NCBI RefSeq assembly: GCF_000423405.1
Contig: NZ_AUHX01000008.1
Location: 62,001 to 126,000 of the forward strand
From: Mesonia mobilis DSM 19841
GTDB lineage: Bacteria > Bacteroidota > Bacteroidia > Flavobacteriales > Flavobacteriaceae
Length of the DNA stretch: 64,000 nt
Reading direction: 5' to 3'
The notes under the pieces are model-generated. The model was not told the DNA's origin. It ran no database searches and saw nothing but the letters and a program-made list of their open reading frames with translations. Below, piece by piece: positions 27,543-35,042 of this stretch (position 1 is its first letter; every line of letters starts with the position of its first letter). The translations under genes were made by a program, and so were the position numbers.

Positions 27543-28000
27543 CGCTCAATTTCTAAAGTATCTAAAATAGCTTGTGCGTTTTCTGTAAAGAAGCCTAGTT
27601 TTTGATGTTTGAAATAAAAATTGATTGTTCCTTTTTTAACGCGCACATCTTTTAAATCTGTTAGAGCGTGAACTTTACTTTGATTGCTATGTGTCCAAAT
27701 TAAATTTTGATTGGTAACTTGTAATTTAACTTTCTGTAAGTAAAAATTAAAAAGCATTATCACTTCTTCTTCTACATAAACTGTTTCTTCTTCTTTTATT
27801 TGATACAGATCAGGCTTTTTAAAACGGAAGTATAATTTATGCCATAGTGATGTTCCTACAATGGTGAATGATAAGTAAAATATTATTTCAATTAAAACTT
27901 CTTTAAACTCCCCACCTTGAATAAAATAAAAGAGACAGAAAAAGACGATTACAAATACAAATACTTGAATTAGATATACAAAAATGATTTTACTTTTCAT
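27515..28000 (-). CDS. Membrane protein of unknown function, two N-terminal helices
   Basis: Not recognised. It has 161 residues. The first about 58 contain two hydrophobic helices (about 4-27 and 35-53), and the rest is a soluble domain with beta-strand pattern (LQVTNQNLIWTHSNQ, VKKGTINFYFKHQKLGFF) that resembles small PH-like folds such as YcxB-type tails, a guess only. It overlaps the 3' end of dinB by 28 bp in convergent orientation, and there is no room for a shared terminator, so antisense contact between the two mRNAs is likely. Confidence 0.65.
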   Translation of the reverse strand: MKSKIIFVYLIQVFVFVIVFFCLFYFIQGGEFKEVLIEIIFYLSFTIVGTSLWHKLYFRFKKPDLYQIKEEETVYVEEEVIMLFNFYLQKVKLQVTNQNLIWTHSNQSKVHALTDLKDVRVKKGTINFYFKHQKLGFFTENAQAILDTLEIERQNSNLSCT

Positions 28001-28329
28001 TAATAGACAGTTTCTATAGTATATGAATTAGCAATATAACTAATTCCTAGATTCCCGTCAAAGTTTAAAAATCATTTTAATTAGTAAGATTTATAATCAA
28101 GTGACTATAATCAAAATTGATCTCTCTGAATTTTTAAGGCGAATAAATGAGTAAATGATTACTCACGAAATTTTATTTTGTGGAGTTCGTGAATGTTTCA
28201 CATTTGAAGGATTTGTTTGAGCTCTTTCTAAATTTTGTGCGAACAAAAATTTAGAAAAGCGAGTCCTGAAAGCACGGCGGGTTGCTTAAAAAAGCAACCC
28301 GCAACGCCCAAATTATATGTGCTTTTGTA
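28001..28329. other. 329-bp intergenic region with two perfect hairpins
   Basis: No credible gene. The half near 28001-28200 is plain AT-rich sequence. Then TTTCTAAATTTT/AAAATTTAGAAA (28225-28236 with 28246-28257) forms a 12-bp perfect stem, and GCGGGTTGCTT/AAGCAACCCGC (28277-28287 with 28292-28302) forms an 11-bp GC-rich stem with an AAAA loop. The second hairpin lies 28 bp past the pyk stop and may end or protect the pyk transcript; it has no T-run on the minus strand. The 28-bp spacer and the flanks look like an interspersed element rather than a simple terminator. Confidence 0.6.
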
Positions 28330-29760
28330 TTATTCGATCTCTGAAACACGTAAAGTGTTCACCATACCTTTATTACCAATTGGCATTGCAGCAAGGTTCA
28401 CGACGAAATCTCCTTTTTTCACTACTTTTTTATCTTTTGCGATTTGGTTTACATCTTCTACCGTATCGTCTGTACTTACAAATTTATCGTAATAGTAAGC
28501 ATTAACTCCCCAAAGCAAGCTTAACTGAGTTAAAATTCTTTTGTTAGAAGTGAAGGCTAAAATTTTTGCATCTGGTCGCCAAGCTGAAATTTGGAATGCT
28601 GTGTAACCACTATTGGTTAACGTACAAATTGCTTTTGCGTCGATCTCATTTGCCATTAAAGCTGCGTGATAACATACCGATTTGGTAATGTATCTTTTAG
28701 TTTTAATATGTGGTGGGTCGTGAGGTACGGTAATTAGTTTTGAGTGCTCTACGCTTCTAATAATTTCAGACATTTTCTGGATTACCTCTACCGGATATTT
28801 ACCTACAGAAGTTTCACCACTTAGCATTACCGCATCGGCACCATCCATCACAGAGTTAGCAACATCGTTTACTTCTGCTCTGGTTGGGGTAAGGCTAGAA
28901 ATCATCGTTTCCATCATTTGCGTAGCGATAATTACGGGAATTCGTGCTTTCTTGGCTTTAAGTACTAATTCTTTTTGAATTAATGGTACTTCGTGAGCCG
29001 GGATTTCTACACCTAAATCTCCACGTGCTACCATTAAACCGTCACACGCTTGTACGATCTCATCGATATTTTTAACGCCTTCTGGCTTTTCAATCTTTGC
29101 AACGATTGGGATTTTATAATCACCATGCTTGTTAATCAAATCTTGAAGCTTCTTTATATCTTGTGCGTGACGCACAAATGAAAGTGCCATCCAGTCTACT
29201 TGTTTCTTTACTGCAAACTCTGCATCTTTCACATCTTTCTCGGTTAATGCCGGTAAAGAAATGTTGGTATTTGGCAGGTTAACTCCTTTTCTAGAACGTA
29301 AAGGTCCGCCTTGAATTACTTTGGCTTCTACTTCATTTTTTCCGTTGGTTTTTACCACTTCAAAAATAAGTTTACCATCGTCTAATAAGATTCGTTCTTT
29401 AGCTTTAACATCTCTAGGGAAGCTCTCGTAGTTCATATAAACACGTTCTGCTGTTCCTTGAAACTCTTTTCCGGTAGCAAAAGTGATAATATCGCCTTTG
29501 TTAACGATTACTTCTTCCTTCATCACACCAACGCGAAGTTTAGGGCCTTGTAAATCTGCTAAAATACCGGCATTGTAACCGTATTTTTCGTTAAGCTCCC
29601 TAATCATTTGTATGCGCTCTTCTACATCTTTATAATTGGCGTGGGAAAAGTTGATTCTAAAAATGTTTACCCCACTCTCTAACATCGCTTTTAAAACTTT
29701 CTTAGAGCTCGTAGCAGGGCCTAAAGTTGCTACAATCTTGGTGTTCTTTGATTTATGCAT
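28330..29760 (-). CDS. pyk: Pyruvate kinase
   Basis: Last step of glycolysis: phosphoenolpyruvate plus ADP gives pyruvate plus ATP, in the cytosol. 476 residues, usual size. Visible landmarks: NIFRINFSHANY (substrate Arg/Asn), the catalytic-lysine segment VAKIEKPEGVKNI, metal-binding MVARGDLGVEIPAHEVP, and TQMMETMISSLTPTRAEVNDVANSV. The C-terminal allosteric domain is present. Its ATG overlaps the stop of the upstream IPExxxVDY gene as TAATG, so translation is probably coupled. Confidence 0.98.
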   Translation of the reverse strand: MHKSKNTKIVATLGPATSSKKVLKAMLESGVNIFRINFSHANYKDVEERIQMIRELNEKYGYNAGILADLQGPKLRVGVMKEEVIVNKGDIITFATGKEFQGTAERVYMNYESFPRDVKAKERILLDDGKLIFEVVKTNGKNEVEAKVIQGGPLRSRKGVNLPNTNISLPALTEKDVKDAEFAVKKQVDWMALSFVRHAQDIKKLQDLINKHGDYKIPIVAKIEKPEGVKNIDEIVQACDGLMVARGDLGVEIPAHEVPLIQKELVLKAKKARIPVIIATQMMETMISSLTPTRAEVNDVANSVMDGADAVMLSGETSVGKYPVEVIQKMSEIIRSVEHSKLITVPHDPPHIKTKRYITKSVCYHAALMANEIDAKAICTLTNSGYTAFQISAWRPDAKILAFTSNKRILTQLSLLWGVNAYYYDKFVSTDDTVEDVNQIAKDKKVVKKGDFVVNLAAMPIGNKGMVNTLRVSEIE

Positions 29761-30242
29761 TAGCTAAAAATTAAATTTTCTATTGATTTGATTTGTGTAA
29801 CCTCAATTTGATATGCGGTTACAATTTGGTTTATTTGGTTAATTTCTGAAAGTAGCTTTTTAATATTTACATCTTCATTGCTACTTTCTATTTTAAAAAA
29901 ACAGTCTACATTTTTGTATTCGGGTAACAGGTTAGCAACTCTTTTTGTTTCTTCTTCAAACAAAAAACCATTACTCTGTAGATGATTTGCTTTTATTTTA
30001 TATTTATTTGAAACTACATAGTAATTACAACCTTCTCGCTGATTATAAAATTTATATAGTTCGTAAAAAGCTAAACCTTCAGGATAGTTATAGTCTACAT
30101 CTTGAGGTTCTCTTTTTAGACTGAGCCCTAAAAGTTTATTCAAATAAAATACTATTCGATAAACTTCTGCAGAACAGTGTATGGCGATTAAGCTAAAATT
30201 TTCTTCTACTAAATCATCCAGCACAAGTTTATTTATAGCCAT
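29760..30242 (-). CDS. IPExxxVDY family protein
   Basis: 160-residue cytosolic protein of a Bacteroidota-specific family of unknown function, named after a C-terminal motif. Here the motif reads LPEYKNVDC (106-114), with Ile to Leu and the final Tyr to Cys, followed by the usual FFKIES. The N-terminal part (FSLIAIHCSAEVYRIVFYLNKLLG) also fits the family. It directly precedes pyk in a TAATG stop-start overlap, which is its customary neighbour in flavobacteria and hints at a link to pyruvate kinase or carbon metabolism, unproven. Confidence 0.85.
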   Translation of the reverse strand: MAINKLVLDDLVEENFSLIAIHCSAEVYRIVFYLNKLLGLSLKREPQDVDYNYPEGLAFYELYKFYNQREGCNYYVVSNKYKIKANHLQSNGFLFEEETKRVANLLPEYKNVDCFFKIESSNEDVNIKKLLSEINQINQIVTAYQIEVTQIKSIENLIFS

Positions 30243-30331
30243 ACGTTTCTAATTTATAAATTTATAACAAAATTGCAACTTTTAGCAGAGGATAAAGTTA
30301 AATAATCTTGAAGTTTATCTCTTCTCCCTCC

Positions 30332-31069
30332 TTATTTTGGGCTTATTTTATTCTGAAAAGCATAATAAGCACGCTTCGATGCTTTTTCTTCTGCTTTTTT
30401 CTTTGAAGTTGCTCGTGCTTTAGCCACGACTTTACCGTCGATCCAAAGTTTTACCGCAAAATGTTTAAGCTCATCTTTGCCGGTATCTTCATAAACCTCG
30501 TAGTTGAACTTATGTTTTTGTTTTTGACACCATTCAATTAAAAGGCTTTTGTAGCTAATTACTTTTCCTTCTAATTGCTCAATATCGACATAAGGAGCGA
30601 CGACGCGTTGGTAAATAAATTTTTCACAATATTTATAACCACGATCTAAATAAATAGCTCCTACCAAGGCTTCGAACAAATTCCCGTGAATGTTTTGCCC
30701 AAAATGATCTTTAGGTACGTTAGATTCTACAAACTTGATCAAGCCTAGATCTCTACCTAATTCATTTAAATGTTTTCGACTTACTACTTTCGACCTCATT
30801 TTGGTCAAATAGCCTTCATCACCACCGGGAACTTCATTATAAAGATAAGCAGCAATAATTGAGCTTAACATCGCATCTCCTAAAAATTCTAACCGCTCGT
30901 AGTTTAAATCATTCCCTAAAGCGTCTTTTTTATTTAATGATCGATGTATAAATGCCCGTTTGTAATGTTTGATTACTTTAGGCTTAAAGCCGATGATGTT
31001 TTGGATAGCATCAAAAAAATTCCCGTCCTTACCAGAACGGGAACTTAATATGTTGCGAATAACGTTCAT
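30332..31069 (-). CDS. rnc: Ribonuclease III
   Basis: Double-strand-specific endoribonuclease for rRNA and mRNA processing. 245 residues: RNase III domain with the signature NYERLEFLGDAML (56-68; Glu61, Asp65), second acidic motif NLFEALVGAIYLDRG with Glu133, then a double-stranded-RNA-binding domain (about 172-240, ending SKKKAEEKASKRAYY). Asn130 stands where E. coli has Asp114, a metal-site residue; the same G-N-x-x-E form is, as I recall, common in Bacteroidota. It is third in the acpP-fabF-rnc operon, 7 bp after fabF. Confidence 0.96.
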   Translation of the reverse strand: MNVIRNILSSRSGKDGNFFDAIQNIIGFKPKVIKHYKRAFIHRSLNKKDALGNDLNYERLEFLGDAMLSSIIAAYLYNEVPGGDEGYLTKMRSKVVSRKHLNELGRDLGLIKFVESNVPKDHFGQNIHGNLFEALVGAIYLDRGYKYCEKFIYQRVVAPYVDIEQLEGKVISYKSLLIEWCQKQKHKFNYEVYEDTGKDELKHFAVKLWIDGKVVAKARATSKKKAEEKASKRAYYAFQNKISPK

Positions 31070-31076
31070 TAAACGC

Positions 31077-32330
31077 TTACTCTGCTATTTTTTTGAATAA
31101 AACACAAGCATTGTGACCTCCGAAACCAAAAGTATTACTCATAGCTACGTTCACTTCTCTTTCTTGTGCTTTATTTAAAGTTAAATTTAACTCCGCATCA
31201 ATATTTTCATCTGCCGTTTCATGATTAATGGTCGGCGGCACCAAACTATGCTTCATCGCTAAGATAGAGGCAATAGCTTCAATAGCTCCGGCAGCTCCTA
31301 AAAGGTGACCGGTCATTGATTTGGTTGAATTGATATTGAGGGTCTTTGCGTGGTCTCCAAAAACTTTGGTGATGGCTTTAAGTTCTGCGACATCTCCTAA
31401 TGGGGTTGAAGTACCGTGCGTGTTAATTGCATCTACGTCTTCAGGGTTTAAACCTGCATTACGCAAACAGTTTTCCATTACAGCAACTACTCCTGTACCA
31501 TCGGGATGCGGAGCCGTCATATGGTAAGCATCAGAAGACATTCCGCCTCCTAAAACTTCAGCATAAATTTTAGCTCCACGTGCTTTTGCATGTTCGTATT
31601 CTTCAAGAATTAATGCCCCAGAACCTTCTCCTAAAACAAAACCATCTCGATTTGCATCAAAAGGTCTAGAAGCTTTTTCTGGATCGTCATTTCTTGTAGA
31701 TAAGGCATGCATCGCATTAAAACCACCCATACCTGCTTGCGTTACTGCTGCTTCGCTTCCGCCGGTAACAATTACATCACTATAACCTAGACGAATGTAA
31801 TTTAGGGCATCGATCAAAGCATTTGCAGAAGAGGCACAAGCAGATACCGTAGTATAATTTGGACCCATAAACCCATGTTTGATAGAAATATTACCCGGAG
31901 CAATATCGGCTATCATTTTAGGGATAAAGAATGGATTAAAACGAGGTGTACCGTCACCGTTTGCGAAATTTTTAACTTCTTCCTGGAAAGTTTCTAAACC
32001 ACCAATCCCGGCTCCCCAAATTACACCTACACGATATTTATCTACAGTTTCTAGATCGATACCAGAATCTGCGATAGCTTCATCTGAAGCTACTAAAGCA
32101 TATTGTGCAAATCTATCGAGCCTACGAATTTCTTTGCGGCCAAAATATTCATTAAAGTCGAAGTTTTTGATCTCGCAAGCGAATTTGGTTTTAAACTTTT
32201 CAGTATCAAAATAGGTGATAGGCGCACTACCGCTTTTACCACTCACCAATGCGTCCCAATATTCTTCAATATTGTTACCTATAGGTGTTAAGGCACCTAG
32301 CCCTGTTACTACTACTCGCTTTAACTCCAT
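31077..32330 (-). CDS. fabF: 3-oxoacyl-[acyl-carrier-protein] synthase II
   Basis: Condenses malonyl-ACP with a growing acyl-ACP in type II fatty acid synthesis. The Cys-His-His triad of the KAS II class is intact: Cys165 (TVSACASSAN), His305 (NTHGTSTPLGD) and His342 (SMTGHLLGAAG). 417 residues, standard. It follows acpP by 13 bp and precedes rnc by 7 bp, the conserved bacterial acpP-fabF-rnc order. Confidence 0.98.
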   Translation of the reverse strand: MELKRVVVTGLGALTPIGNNIEEYWDALVSGKSGSAPITYFDTEKFKTKFACEIKNFDFNEYFGRKEIRRLDRFAQYALVASDEAIADSGIDLETVDKYRVGVIWGAGIGGLETFQEEVKNFANGDGTPRFNPFFIPKMIADIAPGNISIKHGFMGPNYTTVSACASSANALIDALNYIRLGYSDVIVTGGSEAAVTQAGMGGFNAMHALSTRNDDPEKASRPFDANRDGFVLGEGSGALILEEYEHAKARGAKIYAEVLGGGMSSDAYHMTAPHPDGTGVVAVMENCLRNAGLNPEDVDAINTHGTSTPLGDVAELKAITKVFGDHAKTLNINSTKSMTGHLLGAAGAIEAIASILAMKHSLVPPTINHETADENIDAELNLTLNKAQEREVNVAMSNTFGFGGHNACVLFKKIAE

Positions 32331-32343
32331 ACGTATGGTTTTC

Positions 32344-32580
32344 TTATTTTTTTGCTTCTTCGATGTAAGAAATCGCTTGACCTACAGTTGCAATGTTTTC
32401 TGCTTGGTCGTCTGGAATTTGAATATCGAATTCTTTTTCGAATTCCATAATTAATTCTACGGTATCTAAAGAATCCGCACCTAAATCGTTAGTGAAGCTT
32501 GCGTCGTTTACAACTTCGTTCTCGTCAACTCCTAATTTATCAACGATTATTGCTTTTACTCTTGATGCAATGTCTGACAT
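32344..32580 (-). CDS. acpP: Acyl carrier protein
   Basis: Small acidic carrier (78 aa) that holds fatty acyl intermediates on a 4'-phosphopantetheine arm. The attachment site is Ser37 in [15 protein letters not shown]. Four-helix pattern and length are standard. It is the first gene of the acpP-fabF-rnc operon and has a well-formed promoter upstream. Confidence 0.99.
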   Translation of the reverse strand: MSDIASRVKAIIVDKLGVDENEVVNDASFTNDLGADSLDTVELIMEFEKEFDIQIPDDQAENIATVGQAISYIEEAKK

Positions 32581-32611
32581 AATTTTATCTTTTTAGATTT
32601 TTAATAAGTGG

Positions 32612-32640
32612 CAAAAATAAAAAACTTTAGTTTAAAACAA
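32612..32640 (-). promoter_or_regulatory. Promoter of the acpP-fabF-rnc operon
   Basis: On the minus strand TTG (32640-32638), 18 bp spacer, then TATTTTTG (32619-32612), which fits TAnnTTTG. The -7 box ends 31 bp before the acpP ATG. This agrees with the Bacteroidota consensus at both elements. Confidence 0.6.
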
Positions 32641-32737
32641 GTTTTACTTTAAAAAATGTGCCCTCAATTTACATATTTTTAAAGTAAGTAACTATTTTTA
32701 TACTTTAATAATTTCTAAAAAAACGCAGCTTTAAGCT

Positions 32738-33328
32738 ATGAACTCTGCAAATTCTACTAAAAAAATTATCATATTCGCTTCCGGGCAAGGCTCTAACGCT
32801 AAGAAGATTATTGAATATTTTCAAGATAGAAACGATGTTAAAATCGCGCATGTACTTTCTAATAACATTCGAGCAAATGTTTTAAAAATGGCACACGATT
32901 TTGAGATTAGCGCATTGCATTTTGATAGAACTGCGTTTTATGATACGCACGAAGTACTTCATGTTTTAAAAGATGCAGAACCCGATCTAATTGTTTTAGC
33001 CGGCTTTTTATGGATGATGCCCACAGAAATTATTAACGAATTCGAAAATAAGATCATCAATATTCACCCAGCACTGCTTCCTAAATATGGCGGAAAAGGA
33101 ATGTACGGTAACCACGTACATCAAGCGGTTTTAGAAAATAAAGAGACTGAATCTGGAATAACCATACATTATGTAAATGAAAAATATGATGAAGGTGAAG
33201 TGATCGCTCAATTTGAAACAAAAATTACTCCAGATGATTCTATGGAAACGTTGAAGAAAAAAATTCAGCAATTAGAGCACGAGCATTTTCCTAAAGTGAT
33301 TGACCAACTTCTATCGAAAAAAGCTTAA
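32738..33328 (+). CDS. purN: Phosphoribosylglycinamide formyltransferase
   Basis: Third step of de novo purine synthesis: transfers formyl from 10-formyltetrahydrofolate to GAR. 196 residues. Catalytic triad visible as Asn108 and His110 (INIHPALLP) and Asp151 (EKYDEGEVI); phosphate-binding GQGSN at 16-20. The start ATG overlaps no other gene and is divergent from acpP. Its stop overlaps the start of rnhA as TAATG, so the two are translationally coupled at the head of a purine-related operon. Confidence 0.97.
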   Translation: MNSANSTKKIIIFASGQGSNAKKIIEYFQDRNDVKIAHVLSNNIRANVLKMAHDFEISALHFDRTAFYDTHEVLHVLKDAEPDLIVLAGFLWMMPTEIINEFENKIINIHPALLPKYGGKGMYGNHVHQAVLENKETESGITIHYVNEKYDEGEVIAQFETKITPDDSMETLKKKIQQLEHEHFPKVIDQLLSKKA

Positions 33329-33957
33329 TGGCGAAAAAAAAGTACTACGTTGTCTGGAAAGGAAACAAAACCGGAATTTTCACTTCTTGGGATGCTTGCA
33401 AAAAAGCAGTCGCCGGTTTTAAAGGAGCGCAATACAAATCGTTTAAAAGTTTAGCTGAAGCAGAAGAAGCTTTTAAAGTTTCTTATTTTGAATACAAAGA
33501 GAACAATCAAAATGGTGTTCCTTTATTTCAGCTTGAAAAAAGAGCAAAAGAAGTTAATTTCGACTCGATCAACGTCGATGCAGCTTCTAGCGGAAATCCC
33601 GGCAAGATGGAATACCGCGGTGTTTACACCAAAACCGGAAAGGAAATATTTAAACAAGGGCCTTTTCAAGAAGGTACCAATAATATAGGTGAATTTTTAG
33701 CACTCGTGCATGGGCTGGCTTTTCTTCAGCAAAAAAAAAGCAATCTGCCTATTTATTCAGACTCTAAAATTGCTATTGGTTGGGTAAAAAAGAAACGTTG
33801 CAATACCAAACTACAACCCAATGCAAAAAATGCAGATTTGTTTCAACTTATTAAAAGAGCAGAAGCTTGGTTGCATAACAACTCCTACTCCAACCCTATT
33901 TTAAAATGGAACACTAAAGAGTGGGGAGAAATTCCTGCTGATTTTGGGAGGAAGTAA
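33328..33957 (+). CDS. rnhA: Ribonuclease H with N-terminal viroplasmin domain
   Basis: Cleaves RNA in RNA-DNA hybrids. Residues 5-50 (KYYVVWKGNKTGIFTSWDAC) are a caulimovirus viroplasmin-like hybrid-binding domain. Residues about 77-209 are RNase HI with the catalytic carboxylates Asp84 (NVDAASSGNPG), Glu122 (NNIGEFLAL), Asp145 (YSDSKIA) and a C-terminal Asp205. This eukaryote-like domain order is widespread in Bacteroidota. Its start overlaps the purN stop; pfkB follows after 115 bp. Confidence 0.95.
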   Translation: MAKKKYYVVWKGNKTGIFTSWDACKKAVAGFKGAQYKSFKSLAEAEEAFKVSYFEYKENNQNGVPLFQLEKRAKEVNFDSINVDAASSGNPGKMEYRGVYTKTGKEIFKQGPFQEGTNNIGEFLALVHGLAFLQQKKSNLPIYSDSKIAIGWVKKKRCNTKLQPNAKNADLFQLIKRAEAWLHNNSYSNPILKWNTKEWGEIPADFGRK

Positions 33958-34042
33958 ACCATTGACTTTCAAATAAAAACGTATTCATTTTCAGAAATTT
34001 TTAATAAAACCGCATAGTTTTAAAATTTCTTGAGAAACGCCT

Positions 34043-34050
34043 TATATTTG
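34043..34050 (+). promoter_or_regulatory. Candidate -7 box (TATATTTG) upstream of the PfkB kinase
   Basis: Exact match to TAnnTTTG, ending 22 bp before the ATG at 34073, in the 115-bp gap after rnhA. No clear -33 TTG at the right distance. It suggests that pfkB-purF can be transcribed separately from purN-rnhA. Confidence 0.45.
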
Positions 34051-34072
34051 CACCAAATTCTAAGCAAAACAC

Positions 34073-34996
34073 ATGAGCAAATTAGTTGTAGTAGGTACAG
34101 TTGCCTTCGATAAAATTGAAACTCCTTTTGGTAAAACCGATAAAATTTTAGGTGGAGCAGGAACTTATATTGGTCTTGCCGCTAAAAAATTTGGAGTAGA
34201 TACCGCAATTGTTTCGGTAATTGGTGGTGATTTCCCGGAAGAATACATCAATATCTTTAAAGAAAGAGACATTAATATCGAAGGATTAAAAATGGTTAAA
34301 GACGGTAAAACTTTCTTTTGGAGTGGCCGCTACCATAACGATATGAATTCTCGTGATACGTTAGATACACAATTAAATGTATTAGCAGATTTTCAGCCGG
34401 TCGTACCCGCTTCTTACAAAGATGCAAAAATTGTGATGCTAGGTAATTTGCACCCATTAGTTCAATTAAGTGTGATCGAGCAAATGGAAAATCCGGATCT
34501 TGTTGTGTTAGACACGATGAATTTCTGGATGGATAACGCGTTAGAAGACCTTAAAAAAGTAATTGCTAAAGTAGATGTAATTACGATTAACGATGAAGAG
34601 GCCAGACAACTTTCAGGAGAATATTCGTTAGTAAAAGCTGCTCGTGAGATCGAAAAAATGGGACCTAAATATGTAGTGATCAAAAAAGGAGAACACGGGG
34701 CTTTATTATTTCATCAAAACGAAATGTTCTTTGCGCCGGCCTTACCTTTAGAAGAAGTTTTTGATCCAACCGGAGCCGGAGATACTTTTGCCGGTGGTTT
34801 TGTAGGTTATATTGCAAAAACCGGAGATACTTCATTTAAAAACATGAAAAACGCCATTATTTATGGCTCTAACTTAGCTTCTTTCTGTGTCGAAAAATTT
34901 GGAACTGAAAGGATGCTGAATTTAACCGACAAAGAAATTGACGAACGCTTAAAGACATTTAAAGCGCTAACGCAATTTAAAATTAGCTTAGACTAA
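34073..34996 (+). CDS. PfkB-family sugar/nucleoside kinase
   Basis: ATP-dependent kinase of the ribokinase superfamily, 307 residues. N-terminal GGAGTYIGLAAKKFG (27-41) and the C-terminal active-site block DPTGAGDTFAGGF (231-243), with catalytic base Asp237, are both intact. The substrate cannot be read from sequence. Its position between rnhA/purN and an amidophosphoribosyltransferase gene (46 bp downstream) suggests a nucleoside or ribose substrate in purine metabolism, an inference from context only. Confidence 0.92.
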   Translation: MSKLVVVGTVAFDKIETPFGKTDKILGGAGTYIGLAAKKFGVDTAIVSVIGGDFPEEYINIFKERDINIEGLKMVKDGKTFFWSGRYHNDMNSRDTLDTQLNVLADFQPVVPASYKDAKIVMLGNLHPLVQLSVIEQMENPDLVVLDTMNFWMDNALEDLKKVIAKVDVITINDEEARQLSGEYSLVKAAREIEKMGPKYVVIKKGEHGALLFHQNEMFFAPALPLEEVFDPTGAGDTFAGGFVGYIAKTGDTSFKNMKNAIIYGSNLASFCVEKFGTERMLNLTDKEIDERLKTFKALTQFKISLD

Positions 34997-35042
34997 ACCC
35001 AACAAAGCAACAACACAACCCTAAATCTCTCGACAACACAAT

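Noticed and set aside
28277-28320. Integron attC-like site (GC-rich palindrome followed by CAACGCCCAA)
   Set aside because: Only one half resembles an attC end; no paired GTTRRRY boundary, cassette or integrase was found nearby.
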